Shown: piece by piece, positions 47,566 through 56,196 of the stretch
Numbering within the stretch: position 1 is the stretch's first letter
Layout: each line of letters opens with the position of its first letter
DNA from: Pseudomonas alcaligenes
Lineage (GTDB): Bacteria; Pseudomonadota; Gammaproteobacteria; Pseudomonadales; Pseudomonadaceae
NCBI RefSeq assembly: GCF_014490745.1
Contig: NZ_LZEU01000001.1
Location: 620,001-684,000, forward strand
Length of the DNA stretch: 64,000 nt
Direction: 5' to 3'
Notes under the pieces: model-generated
The model's input: the letters and a program-made list of their open reading frames with translations, nothing else
Databases searched by the model: none
Told to the model about the DNA's origin: nothing
Position numbers and translations under genes: made by a program

Positions 47566-49524
47566 TCACGCCACCTCCACTGCGGCTTTAGCCGCCGACG
47601 GCTTTTTTGCTTCCACCGGTGCCTCCAGCAGTACCTCGGCTACCAGCTCGGCGATGTCCTTGATCTCGGGCCGCGGCGCCACCACCCCTTCCAGCATGGC
47701 GGTGCACTGCGGGCAACCGACGGCCACCAGTTCGGCGCCGGTCTCCTTGATGTCCACCATGCGCATGTCGGGGATACGCTGCTTGCCGGGGATATCGGTG
47801 ATCGGCGCACCGCCGCCGCCGCCGCAGCAGCGCGAGCGGAAACCGGAACGGGCCATTTCCCGAACCTCGATGCCGATGGCCTTGAGCACCGTCCGTGGGG
47901 CTTCGTACTCGCCGTTGTAGCGGCCCAGGTAGCAAGGGTCGTGGTAGGTCACGCTGCTCGCTGCATGGCGGCCGAGGTGCAGCGCGCCGCCACGTACCAG
48001 CTCGTCGATAAAGCTGCTGTGGTGCAGCACCTGGTAGTGGCCGCCCAATTCGCCGTATTCGTTCTTCAGCACATGGAAGCTGTGCGGGTCGCAGCTGACG
48101 ATCCGCTTGAAGCGGTACTGGGCCAGGGTGGCGATATTGCGCCGGGCCAGTTGCTGGAAGGTCGCCTCGTCGCCCAGGCGGCGGGCCACGTCACCGCTGT
48201 CGCGCTCTTCCAGGCCGAGTACGGCGAAGTCGACGTTGGCGGCCTTGAGCACTTTCACGAAGGCGCGCAGGGTGCGCTGGTTGCGCATGTCGAAGGCGCC
48301 GTCGCCGACCCAGAACAGCACGTCGACCTCGCGCTTGTCGCTGAGCAGCGGCAAGTCCAGATCCGCCGCCCAGTTCAGGCGGCCGCCGGGGGCGAAGCCG
48401 CCGGGGTTGTCGGTGGCGATCAGGTTGTCCAGCACCTCGGCGCCCTTGTTCGGCGTGGCGCCTTTCTCCAGGGTGAGATGGCGGCGCATGTCGACGATGG
48501 CGTCGACGTGCTCGATCATCATCGGGCACTCCTCGACACAGGCGCGGCAGGTGGTGCACGACCACAGGGTGTCGGCATCGACCAGGGCCTTGCCATCGAG
48601 ATTGACGATCGGCAGGTGCGGGCCGCCGCTATGTTCGCCGATCGGCTTGCCAGGATAGGGCGAGCCGGCGAACTGGGCGTCGCTGCCGCCGGCCAGGCCG
48701 ATCACCATGTCCTGGATCAGCTTCTTCGGGTTCAGCGGCTGGCCGGCGGCGAAGGCCGGGCAGGCCGCCTCGCACTTGCCGCACTGCACGCAGGCGTCGA
48801 AGCCGAGCAGCTGGTTCCAGGTGAAGTCGGTGGGTTTCTCCACCCCCAGCGGTGCCTGTGGATTGTCCAGGTCGAGGGCTTTCAGACCGGTCGAGCGACC
48901 GCCGCCAAAGCGCTCGCTACGGCGGTGCCAGGCCAGGTGCAGGGCACCGGCGAAGGCGTGCTTCATCGGCCCGCCCCAGGTCATGCCGAAGAACAGCTCG
49001 GACACACCCCAGGCCACGCCCACGGCCAGTACCACGGCGAGAATCCAGCCGCCGAAGTTCGCCGGCAGAACCCCGGCCACCGGCAGGGTGGCGATGAAGA
49101 AGCTCGCGGCGAACATCAGCAGGCTTTTCGGCAGGCGCATCCACGGACCCTTCGACAGGCGCGCCGGCGGATCGAGGCGGCGCTTGGCGACAAACAGGGC
49201 GCCGGCGAACATCAGCGCGCAGGCCGCCAGCAGGGCGTAGCCGAGGATCCGGTGGTGCAGGCCGAAGCCGTGCACGGCGATGGCCAACACGGCGGCCAGG
49301 ACGAAGCCGCCAGCGGTGGCCACGTGGGTGTTGGCCATGTATTTGTCGCGGGCCACCACATGGTGCAGGTCGACCATGTAGCGGCGCGGCATCTGCAGCA
49401 GGCCACCGATCCAGGCGACCTGCGCGGGGCGGCCGCGGCGCCACATCAGGAAGCGCTTGCCGGCACCGAGCACGGCCAGGCCGAGGGCGGCGAACAGCAG
49501 GATGGGGAGCAGGGTGTTCAGCAT
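47566..49524 (-). CDS. dgcB: Dimethylglycine demethylase subunit DgcB (iron-sulfur membrane protein)
   Basis: DgcB works with DgcA to convert dimethylglycine to sarcosine. The 652-residue protein has N-terminal membrane helices (about 1-20, 70-100, 110-135, 155-190), two 4Fe-4S motifs CVQCGKCEAACP (about 244-255) and CTTCRACVEECP (about 320-331), and two CCG domains, the second with RCCGGGGG near residue 564 and VGCPQC. This is a heterodisulfide reductase/glycolate oxidase-like redox arm that can pass electrons to quinone. I chose the ATG at 49524 (MLNTLLPILLF); the upstream extension is repeat sequence. Confidence 0.93.
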   Translation of the reverse strand: MLNTLLPILLFAALGLAVLGAGKRFLMWRRGRPAQVAWIGGLLQMPRRYMVDLHHVVARDKYMANTHVATAGGFVLAAVLAIAVHGFGLHHRILGYALLAACALMFAGALFVAKRRLDPPARLSKGPWMRLPKSLLMFAASFFIATLPVAGVLPANFGGWILAVVLAVGVAWGVSELFFGMTWGGPMKHAFAGALHLAWHRRSERFGGGRSTGLKALDLDNPQAPLGVEKPTDFTWNQLLGFDACVQCGKCEAACPAFAAGQPLNPKKLIQDMVIGLAGGSDAQFAGSPYPGKPIGEHSGGPHLPIVNLDGKALVDADTLWSCTTCRACVEECPMMIEHVDAIVDMRRHLTLEKGATPNKGAEVLDNLIATDNPGGFAPGGRLNWAADLDLPLLSDKREVDVLFWVGDGAFDMRNQRTLRAFVKVLKAANVDFAVLGLEERDSGDVARRLGDEATFQQLARRNIATLAQYRFKRIVSCDPHSFHVLKNEYGELGGHYQVLHHSSFIDELVRGGALHLGRHAASSVTYHDPCYLGRYNGEYEAPRTVLKAIGIEVREMARSGFRSRCCGGGGGAPITDIPGKQRIPDMRMVDIKETGAELVAVGCPQCTAMLEGVVAPRPEIKDIAELVAEVLLEAPVEAKKPSAAKAAVEVA

Positions 49525-49564
49525 TGTTGGTCTCCTACCGGGACCTGAAAGCGGCACGGATAGC

Positions 49565-49661
49565 TCCCTCTCCCGGCGGGAGAGGGCTGGGATGAGGGAC
49601 GGCAAGCGGCGTTGCCCGAGCATCCCTCACCCCCGGCCCCTCTCCCGGAGGGAGAGGGGAG
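49565..49661. repeat. CCCTCTCCC/GGGAGAGGG repeat, copy 4 (paired)
   Basis: CCCTCTCCCGGCGGGAGAGG with GGCTGGGATGAGGG faces CCCTCACCCCCGGCCCC, which continues into TCTCCCGGAGGGAGAGGGG. It lies in the dgcA-dgcB spacer and ends eight bases before the dgcA stop. Confidence 0.8.
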
Positions 49662-49668
49662 CCTCGCA

Positions 49669-51729
49669 TCAGAAGTCCTTGCACAGGCGCAGCGCGTCGT
49701 AGATCGCCGCGTGGGTGTTGCGCTGGGCCACGCAGTCGCCGATGCGGAACAGCAGGTAGCCGTCGCCGGGCTGGCTCAGGCAGGGCTGCGGCTGAATGGC
49801 GAACAGCGCCTCGATGTCGATCTGGCCCTTGTTGCGCGAGCTGTCCTTCAGTGCGTAGTACAGGCTCTCGTCGGGGCGTACGCCGTTCTCCACCACGATC
49901 TGGTCGACCACCCGCTCTTCCTTGGCCCCGGTGTATTCGTTCTCCAGCACCGCCACCAGCTTGTCGCCCTCGCGGTAGACCTTCTCCAGCATCAGGTCGC
50001 CGGTCATGATCACTTCCTTGGGGTACAGGCTGCGGTAGTAGGTGGGGAAGGTGGTACCGCCCATGGCCACGCCCGGCTTGATGTCGTCGGTGACGATCTC
50101 CACCTGGGCGCCCTTGTCGGCGAGGAAGTCGGCCACCGACATGCCGGTGAACTCGCAGATGGTGTCGTACACCAGCACGTTCTTGCCCGGCGCGACCTTG
50201 CCGTCGAGCACGTCCCAGCTGCTCACCACCAGGCCTTCGGCCGCGCCCCAGTGTTCGTTCTGTTCGAGGAACGGGTGGCCGCCGTTGGCCAGCACGACGA
50301 TGTCCGGACGCAGGTCGAGGATGGTGGCGACATCGGCGCCGGTGCCCAGGCGCAGGTCGACGTTCAGCCGCGCCAGCTCCAGCTGGAACCAGCGGGTGAT
50401 GCCGGCGATCTGGTCGCGCTGCGGCGCCTTGGACGCGGTGGTGATCTGCCCGCCGAGCTGCTCCTTCTTCTCGAACAGGGTGACGTCGTGGCCGCGCTCG
50501 GCGGCGACCCGCGCCGCCTCCATGCCAGCCGGACCGCCACCGACTATCACCACCTTGCGCTTCACCCCGGTGCTCTTCTCGATGATATGCGGCACGCCCA
50601 TGTACTCGCGGCTGGTGGCGGCGTTCTGGATGCACAGCACGTCGAGGCCCTGGTACTGGCGGTCGATGCAGTAGTTGGCGCCGACGCACTGCTTGATCTG
50701 GTCGACCTGGCCCATCTTGATCTTGGCGATCAGGTGCGGATCGGCGATGTGCGCGCGGGTCATGCCGACCATGTCCACGTAGCCGCCCTCGAGAATACGG
50801 GTGGCCTGGTTCGGATCCTTGATGTTCTGCGCGTGCAGCACCGGCACCTTGACCACTTCCTTGATCCCGGCGGCCAGGTGCAGGAACGGCTCCGGCGGGT
50901 AGCTCATGTTGGGGATGACGTTGGCCAGGGTGTTGTGGGTGTCACACCCAGACCCCACTACGCCGATGAAGTCGAGCATGCCGGTGGCGTCGTAGTAGGC
51001 GGCGATCTGCTTCATGTCCTCGTGGGACAGGCCGTCCGGGTGGAATTCGTCACCGCAGATGCGCATACCCACGCAGAAGTCCGGGCCGACCTCGGCGCGC
51101 ACCGCCTTGAGCACTTCCAGGCCGAACTTCATGCGCCCCTCGAAGCTGCCGCCCCATTCGTCGGTGCGCTTGTTGACCCGTGGGCTCCAGAACTGGTCGA
51201 TCATGTGCTGGTGCACGGCCGACAGCTCGACGCCGTCCAGGCCACCGGCCTTGGCGCGCCGGGCAGCCTGGGCGTAGTTGCCGATGACACGCCAGATTTC
51301 CTCGACCTCGATGGTCTTGCAGGTGGCGCGGTGCACCGGTTCGCGGATGCCCGACGGCGACATCAGGGTCGGCCAGTGCTCGCCATCCCAGCGCGAACGG
51401 CGACCCATGTGGGTAATCTGGATCATGATCTTGGCGCCGTGCTTGTGCATGGCGTCGGCCAGGTTCTGGAAGTGCGGGATGATCTTGTCGGTGGCCAGGT
51501 TGACCGACTTCCACCAGCCCTGCGGGCTGTCGATGGCCACCACCGAGGAACCACCGCAGATGGCCAGGCCGATGCCGCCCTTGGCCTTCTCCTCGTAGTA
51601 CTTCACGTAGCGCTCGGTGGTCATGCCGCCATCGGTGGCGTAGACCTCGGCGTGGGCGGTGCTGAGCACGCGGTTGCGGATGGTCAGCTTGCCGATCTGC
51701 AGCGGCTGGAACATTGCCTCGAAAGCCAT
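49669..51729 (-). CDS. dgcA: Dimethylglycine demethylase subunit DgcA
   Basis: DgcA is an old-yellow-enzyme-type flavoprotein related to trimethylamine dehydrogenase. The 686-residue protein has an FMN TIM barrel (about 1-370, starting MAFEAMFQPLQIGKLTIRNR), a cysteine-rich 4Fe-4S region (CVGANYC...VLCIQN, about 335-360) and a C-terminal FAD/NAD-binding domain with VVIVGGGPAGMEAA at about residue 391. I chose the ATG at 51729 with GGCGGAG upstream; three codons earlier there is a GTG. The product matches the known length of P. aeruginosa DgcA. Confidence 0.95.
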   Translation of the reverse strand: MAFEAMFQPLQIGKLTIRNRVLSTAHAEVYATDGGMTTERYVKYYEEKAKGGIGLAICGGSSVVAIDSPQGWWKSVNLATDKIIPHFQNLADAMHKHGAKIMIQITHMGRRSRWDGEHWPTLMSPSGIREPVHRATCKTIEVEEIWRVIGNYAQAARRAKAGGLDGVELSAVHQHMIDQFWSPRVNKRTDEWGGSFEGRMKFGLEVLKAVRAEVGPDFCVGMRICGDEFHPDGLSHEDMKQIAAYYDATGMLDFIGVVGSGCDTHNTLANVIPNMSYPPEPFLHLAAGIKEVVKVPVLHAQNIKDPNQATRILEGGYVDMVGMTRAHIADPHLIAKIKMGQVDQIKQCVGANYCIDRQYQGLDVLCIQNAATSREYMGVPHIIEKSTGVKRKVVIVGGGPAGMEAARVAAERGHDVTLFEKKEQLGGQITTASKAPQRDQIAGITRWFQLELARLNVDLRLGTGADVATILDLRPDIVVLANGGHPFLEQNEHWGAAEGLVVSSWDVLDGKVAPGKNVLVYDTICEFTGMSVADFLADKGAQVEIVTDDIKPGVAMGGTTFPTYYRSLYPKEVIMTGDLMLEKVYREGDKLVAVLENEYTGAKEERVVDQIVVENGVRPDESLYYALKDSSRNKGQIDIEALFAIQPQPCLSQPGDGYLLFRIGDCVAQRNTHAAIYDALRLCKDF

Positions 51730-51744
51730 CTTGAGCACTCCGCC

Positions 51745-52275
51745 TTACAGGGGTTTGACGATGAACAGGCCGTCGTCGTGGCCTTCTTCCGAGGCCCCGT
51801 GTACCTGCTCGGCCACGGTGCGCAGGGCGCTGCCGCGAGCCTGGAGAATCTGATCCATGGCCCCGGCGAACCAGCCGGTGAACATGTAGTCGACCTTGCG
51901 CCCGCACTTGCCGTAGACGTAGACGAAGGCCGAATGGCGCAGGCGTACGCTGGCGGTGCCCTTGTCCAGGTCGATGGCCTCGATGTCGAACAGGCCCCAG
52001 CCGCGCTGGGACAGGCGCTTCATGTAGTGCTCGAAGACTTCCACGCCGACCAGGCCATGGCATTCGGCTTCCTTCTCGCACCAGTGCCAGGCGGACTTGT
52101 AGCCGGCCTTGTAGAGGATCTCGGCGTAGGCTTCGGCGCCGAGCACCTGCTCGATGCCGATATGGTTGTTGACGAAGAAATGCCGCGGCACATAGAGCAT
52201 CGGCAGGGCGTCGGTGGTCCAGACGCCGGTTTCGTCGTCGACCTGGATGGGCATTTCGGGGGCGTGGGTGGCCAT
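51745..52275 (-). CDS. DUF5943-type protein upstream of dgcA
   Basis: The 176-residue soluble protein has no transmembrane segment. It contains EILYKAGYKSAWHWCEKEAE and a C-terminal CGRKVDYMFTGWFAGAMDQIL segment reminiscent of small-ligand-binding (V4R-like) domains. It starts the dgcA operon, with 15 bases to the dgcA start, and matches the uncharacterised gene found in this position in P. aeruginosa (PA5397, recalled). A role in sensing, delivering or maturing a dgc cofactor is possible, but nothing in the sequence settles it. Confidence 0.75.
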   Translation of the reverse strand: MATHAPEMPIQVDDETGVWTTDALPMLYVPRHFFVNNHIGIEQVLGAEAYAEILYKAGYKSAWHWCEKEAECHGLVGVEVFEHYMKRLSQRGWGLFDIEAIDLDKGTASVRLRHSAFVYVYGKCGRKVDYMFTGWFAGAMDQILQARGSALRTVAEQVHGASEEGHDDGLFIVKPL

Positions 52276-52488
52276 GTGTTCGGTACTCCAGAATTCGTGT
52301 GTTACATGGGGCCTGGCTGGGCCGGGCCGGATGAAAAAGGTTGGCGTGAATGGCGCTGGAGCCGTAGCGAGCGCACCGAGAGCAAGGAGACCCGCAGCGA
52401 CAAGCGAGAGCAGTACGACGGTACGGCGAGCTTGGCGCGAGGACGCGACGCGGCTATCGGTGTGCGCAGTAGGCTCCGGCGGTATTCA
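52276..52488. other. Spacer between dipeptidase and DUF5943 genes
   Basis: This 213-bp GC-rich spacer lies between two same-strand genes. It is rich in GAGC/GCGAGC words and free of stops in one + strand frame, but without a credible start or product. I see no terminator. It may be a further dispersed repeat with only one copy in the window. Confidence 0.35.
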
Positions 52489-53466
52489 TCATTCGCCCCA
52501 GACGTCTGCCAGCACACGCACCCAGTTCTCGCCCATGACCTTGCGCACCACGCGCTCGGGCATGCCGCGCTTGAGCAGGGTCTCGGTGAGGTTGGGGAAT
52601 TCGCCGACGGTGCGGATGCCCAGCGGGTTGACGATCTTGCCGAAGCTGGTCAGGCGGCGGGCGTAACCCTTGTCATGGGTCAGCCACTCGAAGAAGTCCT
52701 GGCCGTGGCCCTGGGTGAAGTCGGTGCCGATGCCGATGGCGTCCTCGCCGACCAGGTTCATCACGTACTCGATGGCTTCGGCGTAGTCGTCGATGGTCGA
52801 GTCGATGCCCTTGGCCAGGAAGGGCGCGAACATGGTCACACCGACGAAGCCGCCGTGGTCGGCGATGAACTTCAGCTCGGCGTCGGACTTGTTGCGCGGG
52901 TGTTCTTTCAGGCCGGAAGGCAGGCAGTGCGAGTAGCACACCGGCTTTTTCGATTCGAGGATGACCTCTTCCGAGGTCTTGGAGCCGACGTGGGACAGGT
53001 CGCACATGATGCCGACCCGGTTCATCTCGGCGACTATCTCGCGACCGAAGCCGGACAGGCCGCCGTCACGCTCGTAGCAGCCGGTGCCGACCAGGTTCTG
53101 GGTGTTGTAGCACATCTGCACGATGCCCACGCCGAGCTGCTTGAACACCTCGACGTAGCCGATCTGGTCCTCGAACGCGTGGGCGTTCTGGAAGCCGAAG
53201 AGGATGCCGGTCTTGCCCTGCTCCTTGGCCTTGCGGATATCGGCGGTACTGCGCACCGGGATGACCAGGTCGCTGTTGTCGCGGATCAGCTGGTTGCTGG
53301 CGGCGATGTTGTTCACCGTGGCCTGGAAGCCTTCCCACACCGACACGGTGCAGTTGGCTGCGGTCAGGCCGCCCTTGCGCATGTCCTCGAACAGTTCGCG
53401 GTTCCACTTGGCGATGATCAGACCGTCGATGACGATGCTGTCGGCGTGCAATTCGGCTGGGCTCAT
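52489..53466 (-). CDS. Membrane dipeptidase-family (M19) amidohydrolase
   Basis: The 325-residue metallohydrolase is of the renal dipeptidase (M19) family. The metal and active-site segments are recognisable: SIVIDGLI (where typical members have DxHxD; here the His and second Asp are not conserved), GFQNAHAFE (Glu/His), CDLSHVGSK, PVCYSHCLP, ADHGGFVGV and IGIGTDFTQGHG. The N-terminal metal site therefore looks modified. It belongs to the conserved dgc gene neighbourhood (PA5396-like) and may act on a betaine-related N-acyl or cyclic compound; the substrate is unknown. Confidence 0.85.
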   Translation of the reverse strand: MSPAELHADSIVIDGLIIAKWNRELFEDMRKGGLTAANCTVSVWEGFQATVNNIAASNQLIRDNSDLVIPVRSTADIRKAKEQGKTGILFGFQNAHAFEDQIGYVEVFKQLGVGIVQMCYNTQNLVGTGCYERDGGLSGFGREIVAEMNRVGIMCDLSHVGSKTSEEVILESKKPVCYSHCLPSGLKEHPRNKSDAELKFIADHGGFVGVTMFAPFLAKGIDSTIDDYAEAIEYVMNLVGEDAIGIGTDFTQGHGQDFFEWLTHDKGYARRLTSFGKIVNPLGIRTVGEFPNLTETLLKRGMPERVVRKVMGENWVRVLADVWGE

Positions 53467-53613
53467 CAGGCTGTCCCTTGGGTCGGTGGCGCTGCGGCGG
53501 ACGGCGGCGCTTTGGGGGCAGCTTATCCCCGGGGGGGATGTCGTCCGGGTGTAAAAACGACCGGGGTATTGCTCAGAGCGTCAAGTGTCCGGGCCGGGCT
53601 GCGTGTTGCCTTG

Positions 53614-53700
53614 CTGGAGCCTGCGCGGGAATGACCAAGTGTGGATGGGCCATAGCGTTACTTACCTACTCCGTCATTCCCGCGCAGGCGGGAATCCAGG
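53614..53700 (+). repeat. Inverted-repeat element (CCTGGATTCCCGCC type), copy 2
   Basis: The right arm 53673-53700 is identical to the copy at 44868-44895. The left arm (53614-53635) lacks five bases, TTCCC. The inner spacer aligns with the reverse complement of copy 1, so the two copies are oppositely oriented. It lies in the 359-bp dipeptidase-fdhA spacer, which otherwise has only a GC-rich promoter region and the fdhA terminator. Confidence 0.88.
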
Positions 53701-53737
53701 GGCGGGGCAGCAGGCCTGCTGCGAGAAAACTGCAGGC

Positions 53738-53763
53738 AAAAAAAGAGGAGCCATGGGCTCCTC
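53738..53763 (-). terminator. Rho-independent terminator after fdhA
   Basis: On the - strand GAGGAGCC and GGCTCCTC pair around a three-base loop and are followed by seven T residues. It marks the 3' end of the fdhA transcript, 62 bases after the stop. Confidence 0.9.
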
Positions 53764-53825
53764 GGAAAGGGCGTCGACCGCTAACTGACGCCGGCCGTGT
53801 TCGCACGCACCGTGCGAAGCTCAGA

Positions 53826-55025
53826 TCAGGCGGCGCTGAACAGCTTGTGCGGGTCGATGACGAATTTTTTCGGCACTCCGGCATCGAACTCGCCGTAGCC
53901 CTTGGGCGCGTCGTCCAGGCCGATCACCTGCACGCCGACCACTTCGGCAATGTTGATGCGATCCCACATGATCGCCTGCATCAGCTGGCGGTTGTATTTC
54001 ATCACCGGGGTCTGCCCGGTGTGGAAGCTGTGCGACTTGGCCCAGCCGAGGCCGAAGCGGATGCTCAGGCTGCCCAGCTTGGCTGCGGCATCCACCGCGC
54101 CCGGGTCTTCGGTGACGTAGAGGCCGGGGATGCCGATCTTGCCGGCCACCCGCACCACCCCCATCAGCGAGTTGAGCACGGTGGCCGGGGCCTCGTGCTG
54201 GGCGCCGGCATGGCCGTGGCCGCGGGCCTCGAAGCCCACCGCATCGACCGCGCAATCAACTTCCGGCTCACCCAGCAGGTTGGCGATCTGCTCGTGCAGC
54301 GGGGTGTCCTGGGACAGGTCGGCGATCTCGAAACCCTGGGCCTTGGCGTGGGCCAGGCGTACCGGGTTGACGTCGCCGACTATCACCACCGCGGCGCCCA
54401 GAAGGCGCGCCGAGGCTGCCGCGGCCAGGCCCACCGGGCCGGCGCCGGCGACATACACGGTGCTGCCCGGGCCGACCCCGGCGGTGACTGCGCCGTGGTA
54501 GCCGGTGGGCAGGATGTCGGACAGGCAGGTCAGGTCGCGTATCTTCTCCATGGCCTTGTCGCGATCCGGCAGCTTGAGCAGGTTGAAGTCGGCGTAGGGC
54601 ACCAGCACGTACTCGGCCTGGCCGCCAGTCCAGTCGCCCATGTCGACGTAGCCGTAGGCGCCGCCGGCGCGCGCCGGGTTGACCGTGAGGCACACCCCGG
54701 TGTGCATTTCCTTGCAGCTGCGGCAGCGCCCACAGGCGACGTTGAACGGCACCGAGACCAGGTCGCCGATCTTCAGGTTTTCCACGTCGCTGCCTTTCTC
54801 GATCACCTCGCCGGTGATCTCGTGGCCCAGCACCAGGCCGACCTGCGCGGTGGTGCGGCCGCGCACCATGTGCTGGTCGGAGCCGCAGATATTGGTGGAG
54901 ACCACGCGCAGGATGACCCCGTGCTCGATCTTGCGGCCGCGCGGATCCTGCATCTTCGGATAGGTGATGTTCTGCACTTCGACCTTGCCGGCGCCCAGAT
55001 AGACGACGCCACGATTACCAGACAT
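53826..55025 (-). CDS. fdhA: Glutathione-independent formaldehyde dehydrogenase
   Basis: This zinc- and NAD-dependent dehydrogenase oxidises formaldehyde from demethylation to formate without glutathione. The 399 residues equal the P. putida enzyme. Catalytic-zinc Cys47 lies in NICGSDQH, structural-zinc cysteines 98, 101, 104 and 112 lie in CGRCRSC...GVC, and the NAD site GAGPVGLAAA follows. It lies after purU with a separate terminator on each side, so it can be transcribed on its own. Confidence 0.97.
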   Translation of the reverse strand: MSGNRGVVYLGAGKVEVQNITYPKMQDPRGRKIEHGVILRVVSTNICGSDQHMVRGRTTAQVGLVLGHEITGEVIEKGSDVENLKIGDLVSVPFNVACGRCRSCKEMHTGVCLTVNPARAGGAYGYVDMGDWTGGQAEYVLVPYADFNLLKLPDRDKAMEKIRDLTCLSDILPTGYHGAVTAGVGPGSTVYVAGAGPVGLAAAASARLLGAAVVIVGDVNPVRLAHAKAQGFEIADLSQDTPLHEQIANLLGEPEVDCAVDAVGFEARGHGHAGAQHEAPATVLNSLMGVVRVAGKIGIPGLYVTEDPGAVDAAAKLGSLSIRFGLGWAKSHSFHTGQTPVMKYNRQLMQAIMWDRINIAEVVGVQVIGLDDAPKGYGEFDAGVPKKFVIDPHKLFSAA

Positions 55026-55146
55026 AGGGTGTTCTCCTTTGTTGTTGTGGATACAAGGCGCGACCGGCGGCCGCGCGACCTTGTCCTGGAGCTGTTATCT
55101 GTGGCCGGAGGCCGCCGGTTCAGGGGCAGGGCGGAATCCGGGTAAA

Positions 55147-55181
55147 ACTTCCCCGCACCGCGGCCAAATGGCCGCAGCGGG
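55147..55181 (-). terminator. Probable terminator after purU
   Basis: On the - strand CCCGC-T-GCGGCC pairs with GGCCGC-GGT-GCGGG around ATTT and is followed by GAAGTTTT. The T-run is short, so confidence is moderate. Confidence 0.55.
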
Positions 55182-55209
55182 CGGGCAATCTGTTGGGCTC
55201 AGCGCGTGC

Positions 55210-56067
55210 TCAGAGCACCACGGTACGGCTGGCGTGGAGGAACACGCGGCGTTCCAGGTAGTAGCCGACGGCCTTGGCCAGGGTCAGGCATTCGATGTCG
55301 CGGCCCTTGGCAATCAGGTCTTCGGGGTAGTGGGCGTGATCCACCGGTTCCACGCCCTGGGCAATGATCGGGCCCTCGTCGAGGTGGTTGTTGATGAAGT
55401 GGGCGGTGGCGCCGACCAGCTTGACGCCCTTCTGGTAGGCCTGGTGGTACGGCTTGGCGCCCTTGAAACCGGGCAGCAGCGAGTGGTGGATATTGATCGC
55501 GCGGCCGTCCAGGCGCTGGCACAGCTCGGGCGACAGCACCTGCATATAGCGGGCGAGGATCACCAGTTCGGCGCCGCTGTCCTCGACTATCTGCAGCACC
55601 TGGCGCTCCTGCGCGGCCTTGTCCAGCGGGTCGAGCGGCAGGTGGTGGTAGGGAATGCCGTGCCAGCGCGCCAGCGGTTCCAGATCCGGGTGGTTGGACA
55701 CCACCGCGGTGATGTCCATCGGCAACTGGCCGATGCGCTGGCGGTAGAGCAGGTCGTTGAGGCAGTGATCGGCCTTGGACACCATGATCACCACCTTGGC
55801 CCGGTACCCCGGCGGGGTCAGCTCGGTGTGCATGTCGAAGGGCGCCACCCGCTCGGCCAGGCCGGCGCGGAAGCTGGCTTCGCTGAAGCCTGAGGGGGCG
55901 CGGAACTCGATGCGGATGAAGAAGCGCGCGGCCAGGCGGTCATCGAAGCTGTGATGCTCGGTGACATAGCAGCCCTGCTCGAACAGGAAGCGCGTGACCA
56001 CGTCCACCGTGCCGAGAATGCTCGGGCTGTGGGCGGTGAGAATCCAGGTGTCGGGTGTGCGGCTCAT
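55210..56067 (-). CDS. purU: Formyltetrahydrofolate deformylase
   Basis: PurU hydrolyses 10-formyl-THF to formate and THF, recycling folate loaded by sarcosine oxidation. The 285-residue protein has an N-terminal ACT domain (about 9-88) and a formyltransferase-like catalytic domain with the Asn-His-Asp set in INIHHSLLPGFKGA and the later NNHLDEGPII. It is the catabolic paralogue found after soxG in pseudomonads; the biosynthetic copy would be elsewhere. Confidence 0.96.
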   Translation of the reverse strand: MSRTPDTWILTAHSPSILGTVDVVTRFLFEQGCYVTEHHSFDDRLAARFFIRIEFRAPSGFSEASFRAGLAERVAPFDMHTELTPPGYRAKVVIMVSKADHCLNDLLYRQRIGQLPMDITAVVSNHPDLEPLARWHGIPYHHLPLDPLDKAAQERQVLQIVEDSGAELVILARYMQVLSPELCQRLDGRAINIHHSLLPGFKGAKPYHQAYQKGVKLVGATAHFINNHLDEGPIIAQGVEPVDHAHYPEDLIAKGRDIECLTLAKAVGYYLERRVFLHASRTVVL

Positions 56068-56089
56068 AACAGACTCCGATGATGTTCAC

Positions 56090-56179
56090 CCCTCTCCCAA
56101 GGGGAGAGGGGGGCGGGGATGCTGGCTCAACGCGGTTCGCTCTTTCCCTCACCCCAGCCCTCTCCCGGAGGGAGAGGGA
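56090..56179. repeat. CCCTCTCCC/GGGAGAGGG repeat, copy 5 (paired)
   Basis: CCCCTCTCCCAAGGGGAGAG faces CCCTCACCCCAGCCC, which continues into TCTCCCGGAGGGAGAGGG. It lies in the soxG-purU spacer. Confidence 0.8.
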
Positions 56180-56196
56180 GCTGTATGCGAGAGCCT

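Noticed and set aside
49612..53634. 1340-codon open frame on + opposite dgcA and neighbours
   Set aside because: It spans several real genes and spacers on the other strand; its composition (Val/Ala/His/Gly-rich) is typical of an antisense frame.
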